Below, one piece after another: positions 1-8,313 of a DNA stretch of 64,000 nt. Made by a program: the position numbers and the translations under genes. Location: assembly GCF_003865405.1 (NCBI RefSeq), contig NZ_RQVQ01000012.1:1-64000 (forward strand). The letters are read 5' to 3'. Below the pieces are notes generated by a model that saw only the letters and a program-made list of their open reading frames with translations, was not told the origin of the DNA and did not search any database. Numbering within the stretch: position 1 is the first letter of the stretch; every line of letters begins with the position of its first letter. The stretch comes from Paenimyroides tangerinum. Its GTDB lineage: Bacteria; Bacteroidota; Bacteroidia; Flavobacteriales; Flavobacteriaceae.

Positions 1-58
1 ACAACTATTTCTTTTTTTTACCAACTATTTTTCTTGATTTATTAATCGAACTCAGGTT

Positions 59-1531
59 ATGAAATCAAAATTACTAAGTTTTTTTTTATTAACTACTATT
101 AGTGGTTTTTCTCAAAATTTTATATTAGATGAAGATTCTGGAATTTTACCAGTTCAACGAAATTGGGATGAAGTACATTTTCAGGATATAGACGGTGATG
201 GTTTCATTGACTTGTTTACTGGTGGTGCAGCTTCTAATTATGCAACCTTTGGCCGTATGTACAAGAATGATGGAACAGGTAATTTTATACTTGACGATGA
301 TACTACATTTATTAAAAAGCGTGAAGGCGGTCTGGCTTTTGGTGATGTAAATGGAGATGGATTTCCTGATATGATAGTTTCAGGAGGATTTGGTAGCCCT
401 GGTGAAAATCAAGTAGGATTATATTTAAATGATGGTGACGGAAATTTTACTGAAAATTTAAATAATACTTTTGTTACAGCAAGAGAAGGTGATATTCGAA
501 TGTTTGATTTTGATAATGATGGCGATTTGGATATAATTATTTCAGGACTTATTAGTAGTAATAATTACGCTTTGCATTTATATCAAAATGATGGAACAGG
601 AAATTTTACTTTAAATAGTCAATCTGGTTTAGAAACTTTTGGATTATATTATGCTCATCTTGAAATTGCTGACTTTGATGATGATGGTTTACTTGATATA
701 GCCACAGTTGGTAAAGTATCAACAGGAGCTCAATTGTCTAAAATTCGAATTTTTAAAAATAATGGAAATAGTACATTTACATTAATGACTCAATCTATTT
801 TTAATCACACAGCAAAAGGGGCACTAAAGGTTGGTGATATTGATAATAATGGAACTATTGATATTGTATTTATTGGTAACGGACCTGCTTCTAGCGCTAA
901 TTTTAGTGGATATAATTCTGCTATATTTTTAAATGATGGAAATGCAAATTTCACAAAAGCTGAAAACACTCCTTTCATTCGCCATACTGATTATCCATCT
1001 ATTGCTTTAGCAGATTTTGATAATGATGGATTTCTAGACGTAATTACATCGGGTAGAGTTGTGCAATCTCCAAATACACACGCAATTCATTTTTACTTAA
1101 ATAATGGACAAGGAAATTTTATTGAGGTGGAAGACATTCCGTTTACAGCTCATAATTATGGAAAACTAACTGTTGGAGATGTTAATAATGATGGATATAA
1201 TGATTTATTAATAACTGGTTTAGGAGATAATAATACTGCGGTTGCTAAATTATATATTAATAATATCGGAGTTTTAAATGTAGATAATAAAGAATCTTTT
1301 AAATTTAAAATTTATCCTAATCCTGTTCAAGACTTTTTAAATATCGAATCTTTCTCTAATGATAATTTAAAATCATTTGAAATTTATGCTATCAATGGAA
1401 GTTTGATTAAACAGAATATAATTCAATCAAATTCATCAATTGATGTTAGTTTTTTAAGTTCTGGAGTTTATATTCTATCAATTACAACAGAAGAAGGAAA
1501 TGTGAATAGAATAAAGTTTATAAAAAAGTAA
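59..1531 (+). CDS. T9SS-secreted FG-GAP/VCBS beta-propeller protein
   Basis: A 490-residue exported protein of unknown ligand. Residues 1-19 form a signal peptide ending near FSQ. Seven FG-GAP/VCBS-type repeats follow, each with an EF-hand-like calcium loop: DIDGDGFID (about residue 41), DVNGDGFPD (95), DFDNDGDLD (150), DFDDDGLLD (205), DIDNNGTID (260), DFDNDGFLD (320) and DVNNDGYND (373). Seven repeats fit one closed seven-bladed propeller. From about residue 412 there is a type A T9SS sorting domain (IYPNPVQDFLNI, then SSGVYILSI and a final IKFIKK), so the protein is expected on the cell surface or released. It stands alone on the plus strand. Family and export route are clear; adhesion or ligand binding is only inferred. 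Confidence 0.88.
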   Translation: MKSKLLSFFLLTTISGFSQNFILDEDSGILPVQRNWDEVHFQDIDGDGFIDLFTGGAASNYATFGRMYKNDGTGNFILDDDTTFIKKREGGLAFGDVNGDGFPDMIVSGGFGSPGENQVGLYLNDGDGNFTENLNNTFVTAREGDIRMFDFDNDGDLDIIISGLISSNNYALHLYQNDGTGNFTLNSQSGLETFGLYYAHLEIADFDDDGLLDIATVGKVSTGAQLSKIRIFKNNGNSTFTLMTQSIFNHTAKGALKVGDIDNNGTIDIVFIGNGPASSANFSGYNSAIFLNDGNANFTKAENTPFIRHTDYPSIALADFDNDGFLDVITSGRVVQSPNTHAIHFYLNNGQGNFIEVEDIPFTAHNYGKLTVGDVNNDGYNDLLITGLGDNNTAVAKLYINNIGVLNVDNKESFKFKIYPNPVQDFLNIESFSNDNLKSFEIYAINGSLIKQNIIQSNSSIDVSFLSSGVYILSITTEEGNVNRIKFIKK

Positions 1532-1651
1532 ATAATATAGTCATATTAGATAAATCAGTTTTATTCGAATAAATAAATCAATTTTAAGTGTTTACTATTT
1601 AGAAGATTGTTCTTTTAAAATAGTTTATAAAGAATATCATTTTCAAAATTG

Positions 1652-1659
1652 TATTTTTG
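1652..1659 (+). promoter_or_regulatory. Bacteroidota -7 promoter element (TATTTTTG)
   Basis: TATTTTTG fits the TAnnTTTG -7 consensus of Bacteroidota promoters. It covers the first possible TTG start of the radical SAM gene, so translation from that TTG is unlikely. I see no convincing -33 TTG at the usual spacing. Confidence 0.5.
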
Positions 1660-1677
1660 CAAAAATTAATTTCAGTT

Positions 1678-3876
1678 TTGGAAACACAAATCTTACTTAT
1701 TACACCGCCTTTCACACAATTAAACACTCCTTATCCGGGAACGGTTTATTTGAAAGGTTTTTTGAATACAAAAAATATTTCATCCTTTCAATCCGATTTA
1801 GGTATCGAAGTGATTTTGAAATTGTTTTCTAAAAAAGGATTACAAGATTTGTTCGTTTTTATTGCTGCAAATAATTTTGAATTGGGCGAGAATTCCCAAC
1901 GAATTGTTGCGCTTCAAGAAGATTATATCGAATCTGTAGATGCGGTTATTGCTTTCCTTCAAGGAAAAAATCCAACGTTGGCAAATGCCATTGTACATGA
2001 CGATTTTCTTCCGCAAGCTTCACGTTTTTCGCATCTCGAAGATTTAGATTGGGCTTTTGGCTCGATGGGTTTTCAAGATAAAGCCAAACATTTTGCGACT
2101 TTATATTTAGAAGATTTATCGGATTTGATTATCGAAACGGTTGATGAAAATTTCGGATTCAGTCGTTATGCTGAACGTTTGGGTCGATCTGCCAATTCGT
2201 TTGATGAATTATATCAAAAATTAAATGAGCAACCTACCTATATTGATGAAATTACGTTACAAAGTTTAGCCCATTTAATCACGAAAACCAATCCGAAAAT
2301 CATCGGTTTTTCAGTTCCATTTCCTGGGAATTTATACAGTGCTTTTAGATGCGCAAAATACATAAAAGCCAATCATCCAAACATAAAAGTGGTGATGGGC
2401 GGTGGTTTTCCGAATACTGAATTGCGTTCACTTGCTGATGTTCGCGTATTTGAGTTTTTCGATTTCATTAATTTAGATGATGGCGAAGCACCAACCGAAC
2501 AATTGATTCGTTTTGTGAATAATGAAATTTCTCAATCCGAATTAAAGCGTACTTTTTTATTGGAAAATAACGAAGTGAAATACATTAACAATCCGTTAAT
2601 TCAAGATTATAAACAGAGTGAAGTCGGTTGTCCTGATTATTCAGATATCGATTTAAATCAATACATTTCGGTAATCGAAGTGGTTAATCCCATGCATCGT
2701 TTGTGGAGTGATGGCCGTTGGAATAAATTAACTATGGCGCACGGTTGTTATTGGGGAAAATGTACGTTTTGCGATATTTCGTTAGATTATATTAAGGTTT
2801 ATGAACCTATTGCGGCTAAAGAAATTGTAGATCGTATGGAACAATTAATTGCAACGACGCGAACCACAGGTTTTCATTTTGTTGATGAAGCTGCGCCGCC
2901 TGCTTTGATGCGTGAAGTTGCCATTGAAATCATTAAACGAAAATTAACCGTTTCGTGGTGGACGAATATTCGATTTGAAAAAAGCTTTACGTTAGATTTA
3001 TGTCGATTATTAAAAGCTTCAGGATGTATTGCAGTTTCTGGCGGTTTAGAAGTTGCTTCTGATAGATTATTGAAACTAATCGACAAAGGAGTTACCGTTG
3101 AACAAGTAGCTCGCGTAAATCGAAATTTCACTGAAGCCGGAATTATGGTTCACGCCTATTTAATGTACGGTTTTCCAACGCAAACCGCTCAAGAAACGAT
3201 AGATTCCTTAGAAATGGTTCGCCAAATGTTTGAAGTGGGTATTATGCAATCTGGTTTTTGGCACCAATTTGCGATGACAGCTCATAGTCCGGTTGGGATG
3301 AATCCAGAAAGTTTTGATGTGATTAACCATTCTACAACTTTAGGAACTTTTGCGAATAACGATATGATTCACGAAGATAAATCGGGTGCCGTTCATGATA
3401 AATTTTCTTTTGGATTAAAGAAATCATTATTCAATTATATGCACGGTTTGTGTTTTGATTTTCCGTTGCAAGAATGGTTTGAATTTAAAATTCCGAGAAC
3501 AAAAATTGAACCTGATTATATCGTTTCCGTTTTAGAAAATGAAGCTTTCCAAACCTATAAAGCGACGCAAAAAGTGGTTTGGCTAGGAAGTTTACCCACT
3601 TTAGAAACGTTTACCAAAACCAAAAAAGGAAAAACATTTGAAAAAGCTCGATTAACGTTTCATTCCAAACACAATTTATTAGAAATTGAATTGGATTTGG
3701 GAGTTGGTCGATGGTTACAAAATTTCTTACAAGAATTAAAACAAAGTCCGAAAGGTGTTTTATCATTCGCACAAATGAAACAAAGTTTTGAAGCGCGAAC
3801 TTCTGAAGATTTTGAACCTTTTATGTTTACCAAACAAGCCGAACAATTACGTGATTTCGGTTTACTAATTATATAA
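1678..3876 (+). CDS. B12-binding-type radical SAM protein
   Basis: A radical SAM enzyme of about 732 residues. The N-terminal part (ILLITPPF, then PYPGTVYLKGF) and the stretch IIGFSVPFPGNLY with VVMGGGFPN resemble the cobalamin-binding domain that precedes the radical SAM domain in this superfamily. The cluster motif is GCYWGKCTFC at about residues 356-365, spaced CX4CX2C rather than the classic CX3CX2C. Later motifs SGGLEVASDRLL and YLMYGFPTQT are typical of B12-type radical SAM proteins. No ATG lies near the 5' end. Two TTG codons are possible (1657 and 1678). I prefer 1678, which gives METQILLITPP, because a promoter-like element covers 1652-1659. Substrate unknown; no partner gene is adjacent. 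Confidence 0.82.
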   Translation: METQILLITPPFTQLNTPYPGTVYLKGFLNTKNISSFQSDLGIEVILKLFSKKGLQDLFVFIAANNFELGENSQRIVALQEDYIESVDAVIAFLQGKNPTLANAIVHDDFLPQASRFSHLEDLDWAFGSMGFQDKAKHFATLYLEDLSDLIIETVDENFGFSRYAERLGRSANSFDELYQKLNEQPTYIDEITLQSLAHLITKTNPKIIGFSVPFPGNLYSAFRCAKYIKANHPNIKVVMGGGFPNTELRSLADVRVFEFFDFINLDDGEAPTEQLIRFVNNEISQSELKRTFLLENNEVKYINNPLIQDYKQSEVGCPDYSDIDLNQYISVIEVVNPMHRLWSDGRWNKLTMAHGCYWGKCTFCDISLDYIKVYEPIAAKEIVDRMEQLIATTRTTGFHFVDEAAPPALMREVAIEIIKRKLTVSWWTNIRFEKSFTLDLCRLLKASGCIAVSGGLEVASDRLLKLIDKGVTVEQVARVNRNFTEAGIMVHAYLMYGFPTQTAQETIDSLEMVRQMFEVGIMQSGFWHQFAMTAHSPVGMNPESFDVINHSTTLGTFANNDMIHEDKSGAVHDKFSFGLKKSLFNYMHGLCFDFPLQEWFEFKIPRTKIEPDYIVSVLENEAFQTYKATQKVVWLGSLPTLETFTKTKKGKTFEKARLTFHSKHNLLEIELDLGVGRWLQNFLQELKQSPKGVLSFAQMKQSFEARTSEDFEPFMFTKQAEQLRDFGLLII

Positions 3877-3879
3877 AAC

Positions 3880-3909
3880 AAAAACGTCGTTCTCTTGAAC
3901 GACGTTTTT
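3880..3909. terminator. Bidirectional intrinsic terminator
   Basis: Perfect 13-bp inverted repeat (AAAAACGTCGTTC and its complement) around a TCTT loop, with A- and T-tracts on the two sides. It lies between the convergent radical SAM and SdpI-family genes. Confidence 0.9.
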
Positions 3910-3910
3910 G

Positions 3911-4258
3911 TTATGGTATTTGTTTTAATTTCTTTTCAACAATTACTAATAAAATAATAACACTAAGTAGTAAAATAGCAACTCCAAAAATGGCTGTCTG
4001 ATCGTTATCAAAAGGAAGTAATGTTCGAGTAAATGATAATGCAAACATTCCCAAGCCAATAAATGACATTGTTTTAGCACTGTATTTTTGAGCAAAATCC
4101 CATTTAGCTTGACTTTGCATTGAACTTGCCGTTCGGTAACCGTACAAACCATTAATCTTTTTTGGTGGAAATTTATACATGATAATTCCCATCAGCATAA
4201 AAATAAAACCAACAGCTAAAAGCATTGGATTGGTGATTTCTAAAATTTTATCTATCAT
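3911..4258 (-). CDS. SdpI-family membrane protein (SdpI domain only)
   Basis: A 115-residue membrane protein with three hydrophobic segments (about residues 10-27, 65-80 and 86-107). Between the first two lies the SdpI-domain signature: FPPKKINGLYGYRT followed by SQAKWDFAQKYS. In Bacillus subtilis, SdpI gives immunity to the SdpC toxin and carries an N-terminal DUF1648 part plus this C-terminal part. Here the protein holds only the C-terminal part; its start codon overlaps by 4 bp the end of the upstream DUF1648 gene (4255-4755), so the two probably make the two halves of one SdpI-like unit. It is the last gene of a six-gene operon and ends at a strong terminator. The family is clear; immunity here is inference. 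Confidence 0.82.
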   Translation of the reverse strand: MIDKILEITNPMLLAVGFIFMLMGIIMYKFPPKKINGLYGYRTASSMQSQAKWDFAQKYSAKTMSFIGLGMFALSFTRTLLPFDNDQTAIFGVAILLLSVIILLVIVEKKLKQIP

Positions 4259-4755
4259 ATATTTTCTTTTTTTGATTGTTTCACACTATAAATAATTATT
4301 GAAATTCCTACAATTCCTGTTAAAGGTAGAAACCAAACACCTAAACTACCCGATTTGTTTAATGCAATTTGTATGGTTTTATAATCGATAAATATAAAAA
4401 TTAGCAGTACAAACAAGTTGAGTGATTGCATAAAACGCATGGCATTTTTATATTGTGTTTCTACATTTTCGGCTGTAATCGTTTCTGAATAATTGAACCA
4501 ATACGGTTTATTTGCTGTTATAGTTAATGTAACGAATAAAATGGATGCTATTAACGGTAAAAAGAAAATGGTTATTTTATCTCCGTACGCATCAACTTCC
4601 CCTAAACCGTTATAATGTGTTGGAATTTCTTCAGGTAAATGTTTGTAAGCTAAACTAGTAATAATCCAAAAGACAATAATTAAAAAATAGTTTACAATCT
4701 CTAATGTCTTTGTAAATTGTGACGGTTTAACTTTTATTTTCGGATTTTTATTCAT
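4255..4755 (-). CDS. DUF1648 membrane protein
   Basis: A 166-residue protein with four predicted membrane helices. The loop after the first helix carries the DUF1648 signature: LPEEIPTHYNGLGEVDAYG. DUF1648 forms the N-terminal portion of SdpI-type immunity proteins and also occurs in stand-alone membrane proteins. Its stop overlaps the start of the SdpI-domain gene by 4 bp, which suggests translational coupling and joint function. No catalytic residues are evident. Domain call is firm; the role is inferred from SdpI. Confidence 0.82.
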   Translation of the reverse strand: MNKNPKIKVKPSQFTKTLEIVNYFLIIVFWIITSLAYKHLPEEIPTHYNGLGEVDAYGDKITIFFLPLIASILFVTLTITANKPYWFNYSETITAENVETQYKNAMRFMQSLNLFVLLIFIFIDYKTIQIALNKSGSLGVWFLPLTGIVGISIIIYSVKQSKKENI

Positions 4756-4761
4756 GTTTAT

Positions 4762-5187
4762 TTATTCGATTATCAAACTTCCCTCATGATGATAAACTGA
4801 AAAGGCAATGACTAATCCCAAAACAATTAAAAACAACATCACAAAATAGTTTAAATAAATTTGCCATTTGCTATAAATATTGGTGTCATACTTTTTACCT
4901 ACAAAAAACAAAGGTAGAAGTCCCCAAGTTACAGTTATCGATAGAAGGGCACCCCAAAGATTATCGTTTTCAAAGAAATAACTTAATATTCCAATAATTG
5001 TTAATGCAATCGCAATTCCGTAAAAAACTTTATGAAATATTTTTACAATGGCTTTAAAATCTACATTCTTCTTTTTTTCATCGCTCATGGTATTGTAACC
5101 GCTTAATAAGCTAGGAGCTGATTCTTCGGTTACAATTCCACCAATGAATACCATGATAAAAGCCATAACTAAACAAGTTACAAGCAT
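4762..5187 (-). CDS. DUF3784 family membrane protein
   Basis: A 141-residue membrane protein with about four helices. Near the N-terminus the segment LLSGYNTMSDEKKKNVDF matches the short motif typical of DUF3784 (GYNTMS, then a charged stretch). DUF3784 proteins are small membrane proteins of unknown function often found beside SdpI/DUF1648 genes. Its start directly follows the stop of the upstream hydrolase gene with no gap, and 6 bp separate it from the DUF1648 gene, so it belongs to the same operon. Confidence 0.72.
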   Translation of the reverse strand: MLVTCLVMAFIMVFIGGIVTEESAPSLLSGYNTMSDEKKKNVDFKAIVKIFHKVFYGIAIALTIIGILSYFFENDNLWGALLSITVTWGLLPLFFVGKKYDTNIYSKWQIYLNYFVMLFLIVLGLVIAFSVYHHEGSLIIE

Positions 5188-6171
5188 TTAGAATTTATTT
5201 TTCTGTAAGAATTTTGTAATAATTGAAACTAATTCTTTGTTGATTGGTAGTTTTGGATCATTGTATGATTTAATATTTTCCTCATCTTTTTCAATAGTTT
5301 TGAAAATATGATTCATATTTTCGATAATTACAACTTCTGATTTCGGATTTGCTTGATGTAAGATTTCAGCTTCAGTTACGCTAACCTGAATATCTTTTGT
5401 ACCATTAATGATTAAAATAGGCATTCTTAATTTAGCAATTTCTTCTGCAGGATTTAAACTGATCCATTCAATTAAAAAAGTTTGATTTTGCTCTCCAAAT
5501 AAACCTTGTAACATTGGATTTACATCAGTAACTCGATTTCCAGCTTTTAATTGGTTAAGAATTCTAGAAACTTCGTCGTTTAACATCGGTGCTTGTTTGT
5601 TTAATTGTTCTGCTAGAATTATATCAATTGAATTACCAGCTCCAGCTAAAGAAATAAAAGCAGATGCATTTTTCTGTGCAGCAACCATTCCAACTAAAGA
5701 ACCTTCGCTATGTCCTGCAATAATAACGTTTTTGAACTTTAATTTTTCCTTCAAGAATTTCACAATCGTCACGGCATCTTCAATACCATGTTGAAAATCT
5801 AGATCAGGAAGGTCAGATTTATTTTTTAATAAGCTTACCACGCGTTTATCGTAAGTAAATACATTAAATTCATGTTCTGATAATCCTTGAGCTAAGAATT
5901 TTAAAGAATTGTTTTCTGCCATTCCTAAAGAATTTCCGTTTCTATCTGTTGGTCCAGAACCAGCAATTAGTAGAATAACGGTTTCTTTATTTTTTGCTTG
6001 GTATAAATCACCCACTAAATTTTCTGTAATTTTGATTTCACGACTTGAATTGAATTGTGATTTTGATTCAGGTATTGAAGCGTTTTTGTCGTTTACATTT
6101 TTAATTGGGGCATTTTGTGCATTTGAAGTAAATGCTGAAACGAATGTTAATACGAATAAAATTTTTTTCAT
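5188..6171 (-). CDS. Secreted alpha/beta hydrolase
   Basis: A 327-residue alpha/beta-hydrolase with a signal peptide ending near SNAQ (residue 19), so it probably works in the periplasm. The fold is shown by LLIAGSGPTDRNGN (oxyanion region, about residues 68-80), the nucleophile elbow GHSEGS with Ser155, the acid in INGTKD (Asp260) and the histidine in NMNHIF (His288). This resembles the serine esterase/peptidase group COG1073. The natural substrate is unknown. It lies inside the DUF2089-to-SdpI operon, 10 bp after the preceding membrane-protein gene, which is unusual company for a hydrolase of this type. Confidence 0.85.
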   Translation of the reverse strand: MKKILFVLTFVSAFTSNAQNAPIKNVNDKNASIPESKSQFNSSREIKITENLVGDLYQAKNKETVILLIAGSGPTDRNGNSLGMAENNSLKFLAQGLSEHEFNVFTYDKRVVSLLKNKSDLPDLDFQHGIEDAVTIVKFLKEKLKFKNVIIAGHSEGSLVGMVAAQKNASAFISLAGAGNSIDIILAEQLNKQAPMLNDEVSRILNQLKAGNRVTDVNPMLQGLFGEQNQTFLIEWISLNPAEEIAKLRMPILIINGTKDIQVSVTEAEILHQANPKSEVVIIENMNHIFKTIEKDEENIKSYNDPKLPINKELVSIITKFLQKNKF

Positions 6172-6181
6172 AATAGAATTT

Positions 6182-6754
6182 TTAAATTGAGTTAATAATA
6201 ATTGAAGTTAATAAATCTATGATAATTAATGTTGCAAAAAATAAAACATAATGCCAAGCTTTTTTTGCATTGGTTGCTGTTTTAAATCCAATGAAAAGTA
6301 AATAGATGTAGTATATAAAAAATGCAAGACCTATCAATCCAACAATCAACAAAAGAATAGGAGGCGACATGTTGTAAATATCGCCGTTTGCAATTGCTTC
6401 AACGATTTGATTGATTTCATTGGTTAAAAAATTATTTATGTTTTGAAATAAACTCAAATAAACAGGAATAAAAGCTAATAAAACGGTATTTAATATATCT
6501 ATAAATCTGGTTTTTTTATTAATGATTTTACCAATTCCGAAAAACGCTAATGATAAGAATGAAATACAAACGCACAGGTTAAGAAACGATTTTAAAAGGC
6601 TAACTTTTTCTGTTGGATCTATTCTTAATATTTGAATGTTTATATCCATAAAATGAGCAATTAAAATTCCTAGAATTAAACTAATAATTCCAATAATCGT
6701 TTGTTTTTTATCACTTAATACAGCAAAAGGATTTAATAATATGCTATTTTTCAT
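6182..6754 (-). CDS. Five-helix membrane protein, Yip1-like
   Basis: A 190-residue integral membrane protein with about five hydrophobic helices and no soluble domain. The N-terminus (LLNPFAVLSDKKQ) and helix arrangement resemble Yip1-type membrane proteins, but I do not recognise a diagnostic motif. Its start lies 11 bp inside the end of the DUF2089 regulator gene, so the two are translationally coupled. Function unknown; membership of the operon is the best clue. Confidence 0.6.
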   Translation of the reverse strand: MKNSILLNPFAVLSDKKQTIIGIISLILGILIAHFMDINIQILRIDPTEKVSLLKSFLNLCVCISFLSLAFFGIGKIINKKTRFIDILNTVLLAFIPVYLSLFQNINNFLTNEINQIVEAIANGDIYNMSPPILLLIVGLIGLAFFIYYIYLLFIGFKTATNAKKAWHYVLFFATLIIIDLLTSIIINSI

Positions 6755-7034
6755 TGTTATTTTGGTTTTGAAGTTGTTTTACATGTTCAATCATATCGTC
6801 TAATTGATTTCGGACAGTTGGATAACTTATTCCTAATTGAGAAGCCATTTCTTTTAAACTTCCGCTTGTTAGAAAAAACTGTAAAATAAACTCCTGTTCT
6901 TTTGGAGTTAATTGTAAAAAAATCGGTAGCGGATAATTTCCATTTATGCTAGTTTCGCAATGGTTACATTTCAATTGAGAAACTTGGAGGGTTTCTTCAC
7001 AACTCGGGCAAATTGACGGAAATTTAAGGTTCAT
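6744..7034 (-). CDS. DUF2089-type zinc-ribbon HTH regulator
   Basis: A 96-residue protein. Residues 8-30 form a small zinc ribbon (CPSC, then CNHC). From about residue 45 a helix-turn-helix follows: LTPKEQEFILQFFL, then GSLKEMASQLGISYPTVRNQ. This is the DUF2089 architecture, which recalls sigma-factor region 4 and transcriptional regulators. It is the first gene of the operon running down to the SdpI gene. Two near-identical direct repeats sit between its promoter and start codon, which suggests autoregulation. Confidence 0.83.
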   Translation of the reverse strand: MNLKFPSICPSCEETLQVSQLKCNHCETSINGNYPLPIFLQLTPKEQEFILQFFLTSGSLKEMASQLGISYPTVRNQLDDMIEHVKQLQNQNNNEK

Positions 7035-7070
7035 TTTAATTTTGTTTAAGTTGGTTTTAATTTTGTTAAG
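7034..7070 (-). promoter_or_regulatory. Direct-repeat operator candidate in the SdpI operon leader
   Basis: Two direct repeats, read on the plus strand as TTTTAATTTTGTTTAAG (7034-7050) and TTTTAATTTTGTTAAG (7055-7070), start 21 bp apart, that is two helical turns. They lie between the -7 element and the start codon of the DUF2089 regulator, where a bound repressor would block transcription. Confidence 0.45.
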
Positions 7071-7071
7071 T

Positions 7072-7079
7072 CAAATATA
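7072..7079 (-). promoter_or_regulatory. -7 element (TATATTTG) of the DUF2089-SdpI operon
   Basis: On the minus strand TATATTTG matches TAnnTTTG and lies 37 bp upstream of the regulator start codon. No clear -33 motif is visible. Confidence 0.5.
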
Positions 7080-7110
7080 ATAAAAAATAACTTATATTTT
7101 AACATGTTGC

Positions 7111-7138
7111 AAAAAAAAATCTCTTTTTAGGAGATTTT
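7111..7138 (-). terminator. Intrinsic terminator of the EamA gene
   Basis: An 8-bp stem (AAAATCTC with its complement) overlaps the stop codon of the transporter gene. On the minus strand it is followed by a run of T. Confidence 0.75.
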
Positions 7139-8075
7139 ATTTATTTAATAGTAATCGATAATTCATTAAAACAATAGCGAGTAATATGATTAGAATTCCT
7201 GTCCATTGTATCAAAAGTACTTGTTCGTTTAATAATATAAAAGCAAAAAGTACAGATACGGGTAATTCGATTGAAGAAATAATACTTCCTAATCCTACTC
7301 CTGTATTGGGAAAGCCTTTATTCAATAAAATTGGAGGAATGATTGTTCCGAATAAGGATAAAATAATTCCCCAAGTAAAAAAAATTTCAAATCTAAAATC
7401 TCTAATTTGAGTTGAATCTGAAATAAAACCTTTCATAAAATCAAAATTATTTGGACCAATCTGTGTAAAAAATCCAAACAAAGCAACAATAATTCCACCG
7501 CCAAAAAGCATGAACAAACTTCGTTTTGTTGCTTTTAAATGTGTTGCAACACTATTTGTAGTAAATAAAGTCATACTAAAAGAACAAGCTGCTAAAAATC
7601 CAAAAATCAAACCAGTTGTGTTTAATTCAATTTCCGAATTAAAAATGTTTGTTGCTAAAGCAGTTCCAAATAATACTAAAAGTACTGAAATAATTTTAGT
7701 TATTGAAGGTGCTTTTTTTGTTTGTAAAACCTCGATCAAAACGCCAATCCAAACTGATTGCATCAACATCACAACAGCTATGGATGCATTAATATATTTG
7801 ACACATAAATAATACAAAACACTTGTTAATCCCATCGATGTTCCGGCTAGCATTAAATTTCTTATGTCTTTTGATGTAGCTTTTTTGTCTTTTGATTTTT
7901 TGCTAAATAAATGAATTAATAATAATATGATTATTCCAAAGGCAAATTGTGAGGCGGTAACTTCTGCGGTTGAAAAACCTTCTTTATATGCCAGTTTCAC
8001 AATGGTTGCAAGCATTCCGTAACTAGTTGCTCCAAGTGCAACAAATAAAATTCCTTTTGTTAAATTCTTCTCCAT
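7137..8075 (-). CDS. EamA/DMT-superfamily exporter
   Basis: A 312-residue inner-membrane protein with ten predicted helices arranged as two EamA repeats: first half from GILFVALGATSYGMLA, second half from GLIFGFLAACSFSM. This is the standard length and topology of drug/metabolite transporters such as RhaT- or YdcZ-like exporters. The substrate cannot be read from the sequence. It is transcribed alone, with its own terminator, and diverges from the AraC regulator at 8314. Confidence 0.88.
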   Translation of the reverse strand: MEKNLTKGILFVALGATSYGMLATIVKLAYKEGFSTAEVTASQFAFGIIILLLIHLFSKKSKDKKATSKDIRNLMLAGTSMGLTSVLYYLCVKYINASIAVVMLMQSVWIGVLIEVLQTKKAPSITKIISVLLVLFGTALATNIFNSEIELNTTGLIFGFLAACSFSMTLFTTNSVATHLKATKRSLFMLFGGGIIVALFGFFTQIGPNNFDFMKGFISDSTQIRDFRFEIFFTWGIILSLFGTIIPPILLNKGFPNTGVGLGSIISSIELPVSVLFAFILLNEQVLLIQWTGILIILLAIVLMNYRLLLNK

Positions 8076-8280
8076 GATTTCTTTTCAAAATAGCCTACAA
8101 ATTTACGAATTATTTTATGTTTCCGAGTTTGTAATAAGAGTTGAAAAGTCAAAGTTTTTTAAAGCTTTTTTAATGTTAATTAAAATTTGTGTAATTGTGA
8201 AAATTAATCGAAATTATGTTAAAAAACAATAATGACCATAATTATTTCTAAAATGACAGCTCACCAAACTTTAATATGTC

Positions 8281-8288
8281 TAGTTTTG
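8281..8288 (+). promoter_or_regulatory. -7 element (TAGTTTTG) of the AraC gene
   Basis: TAGTTTTG matches TAnnTTTG and lies 25 bp before the AraC start codon. Confidence 0.55.
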
Positions 8289-8313
8289 CAAGCAACAAAA
8301 ATTATATCAATTT

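Noticed and set aside
2874-3131. Opposite-strand frames inside the radical SAM and other large genes (also 15576-15860, 10080-10301, 44204-44482).
   Set aside because: They are shadow frames of conserved genes with no independent motifs or control signals.
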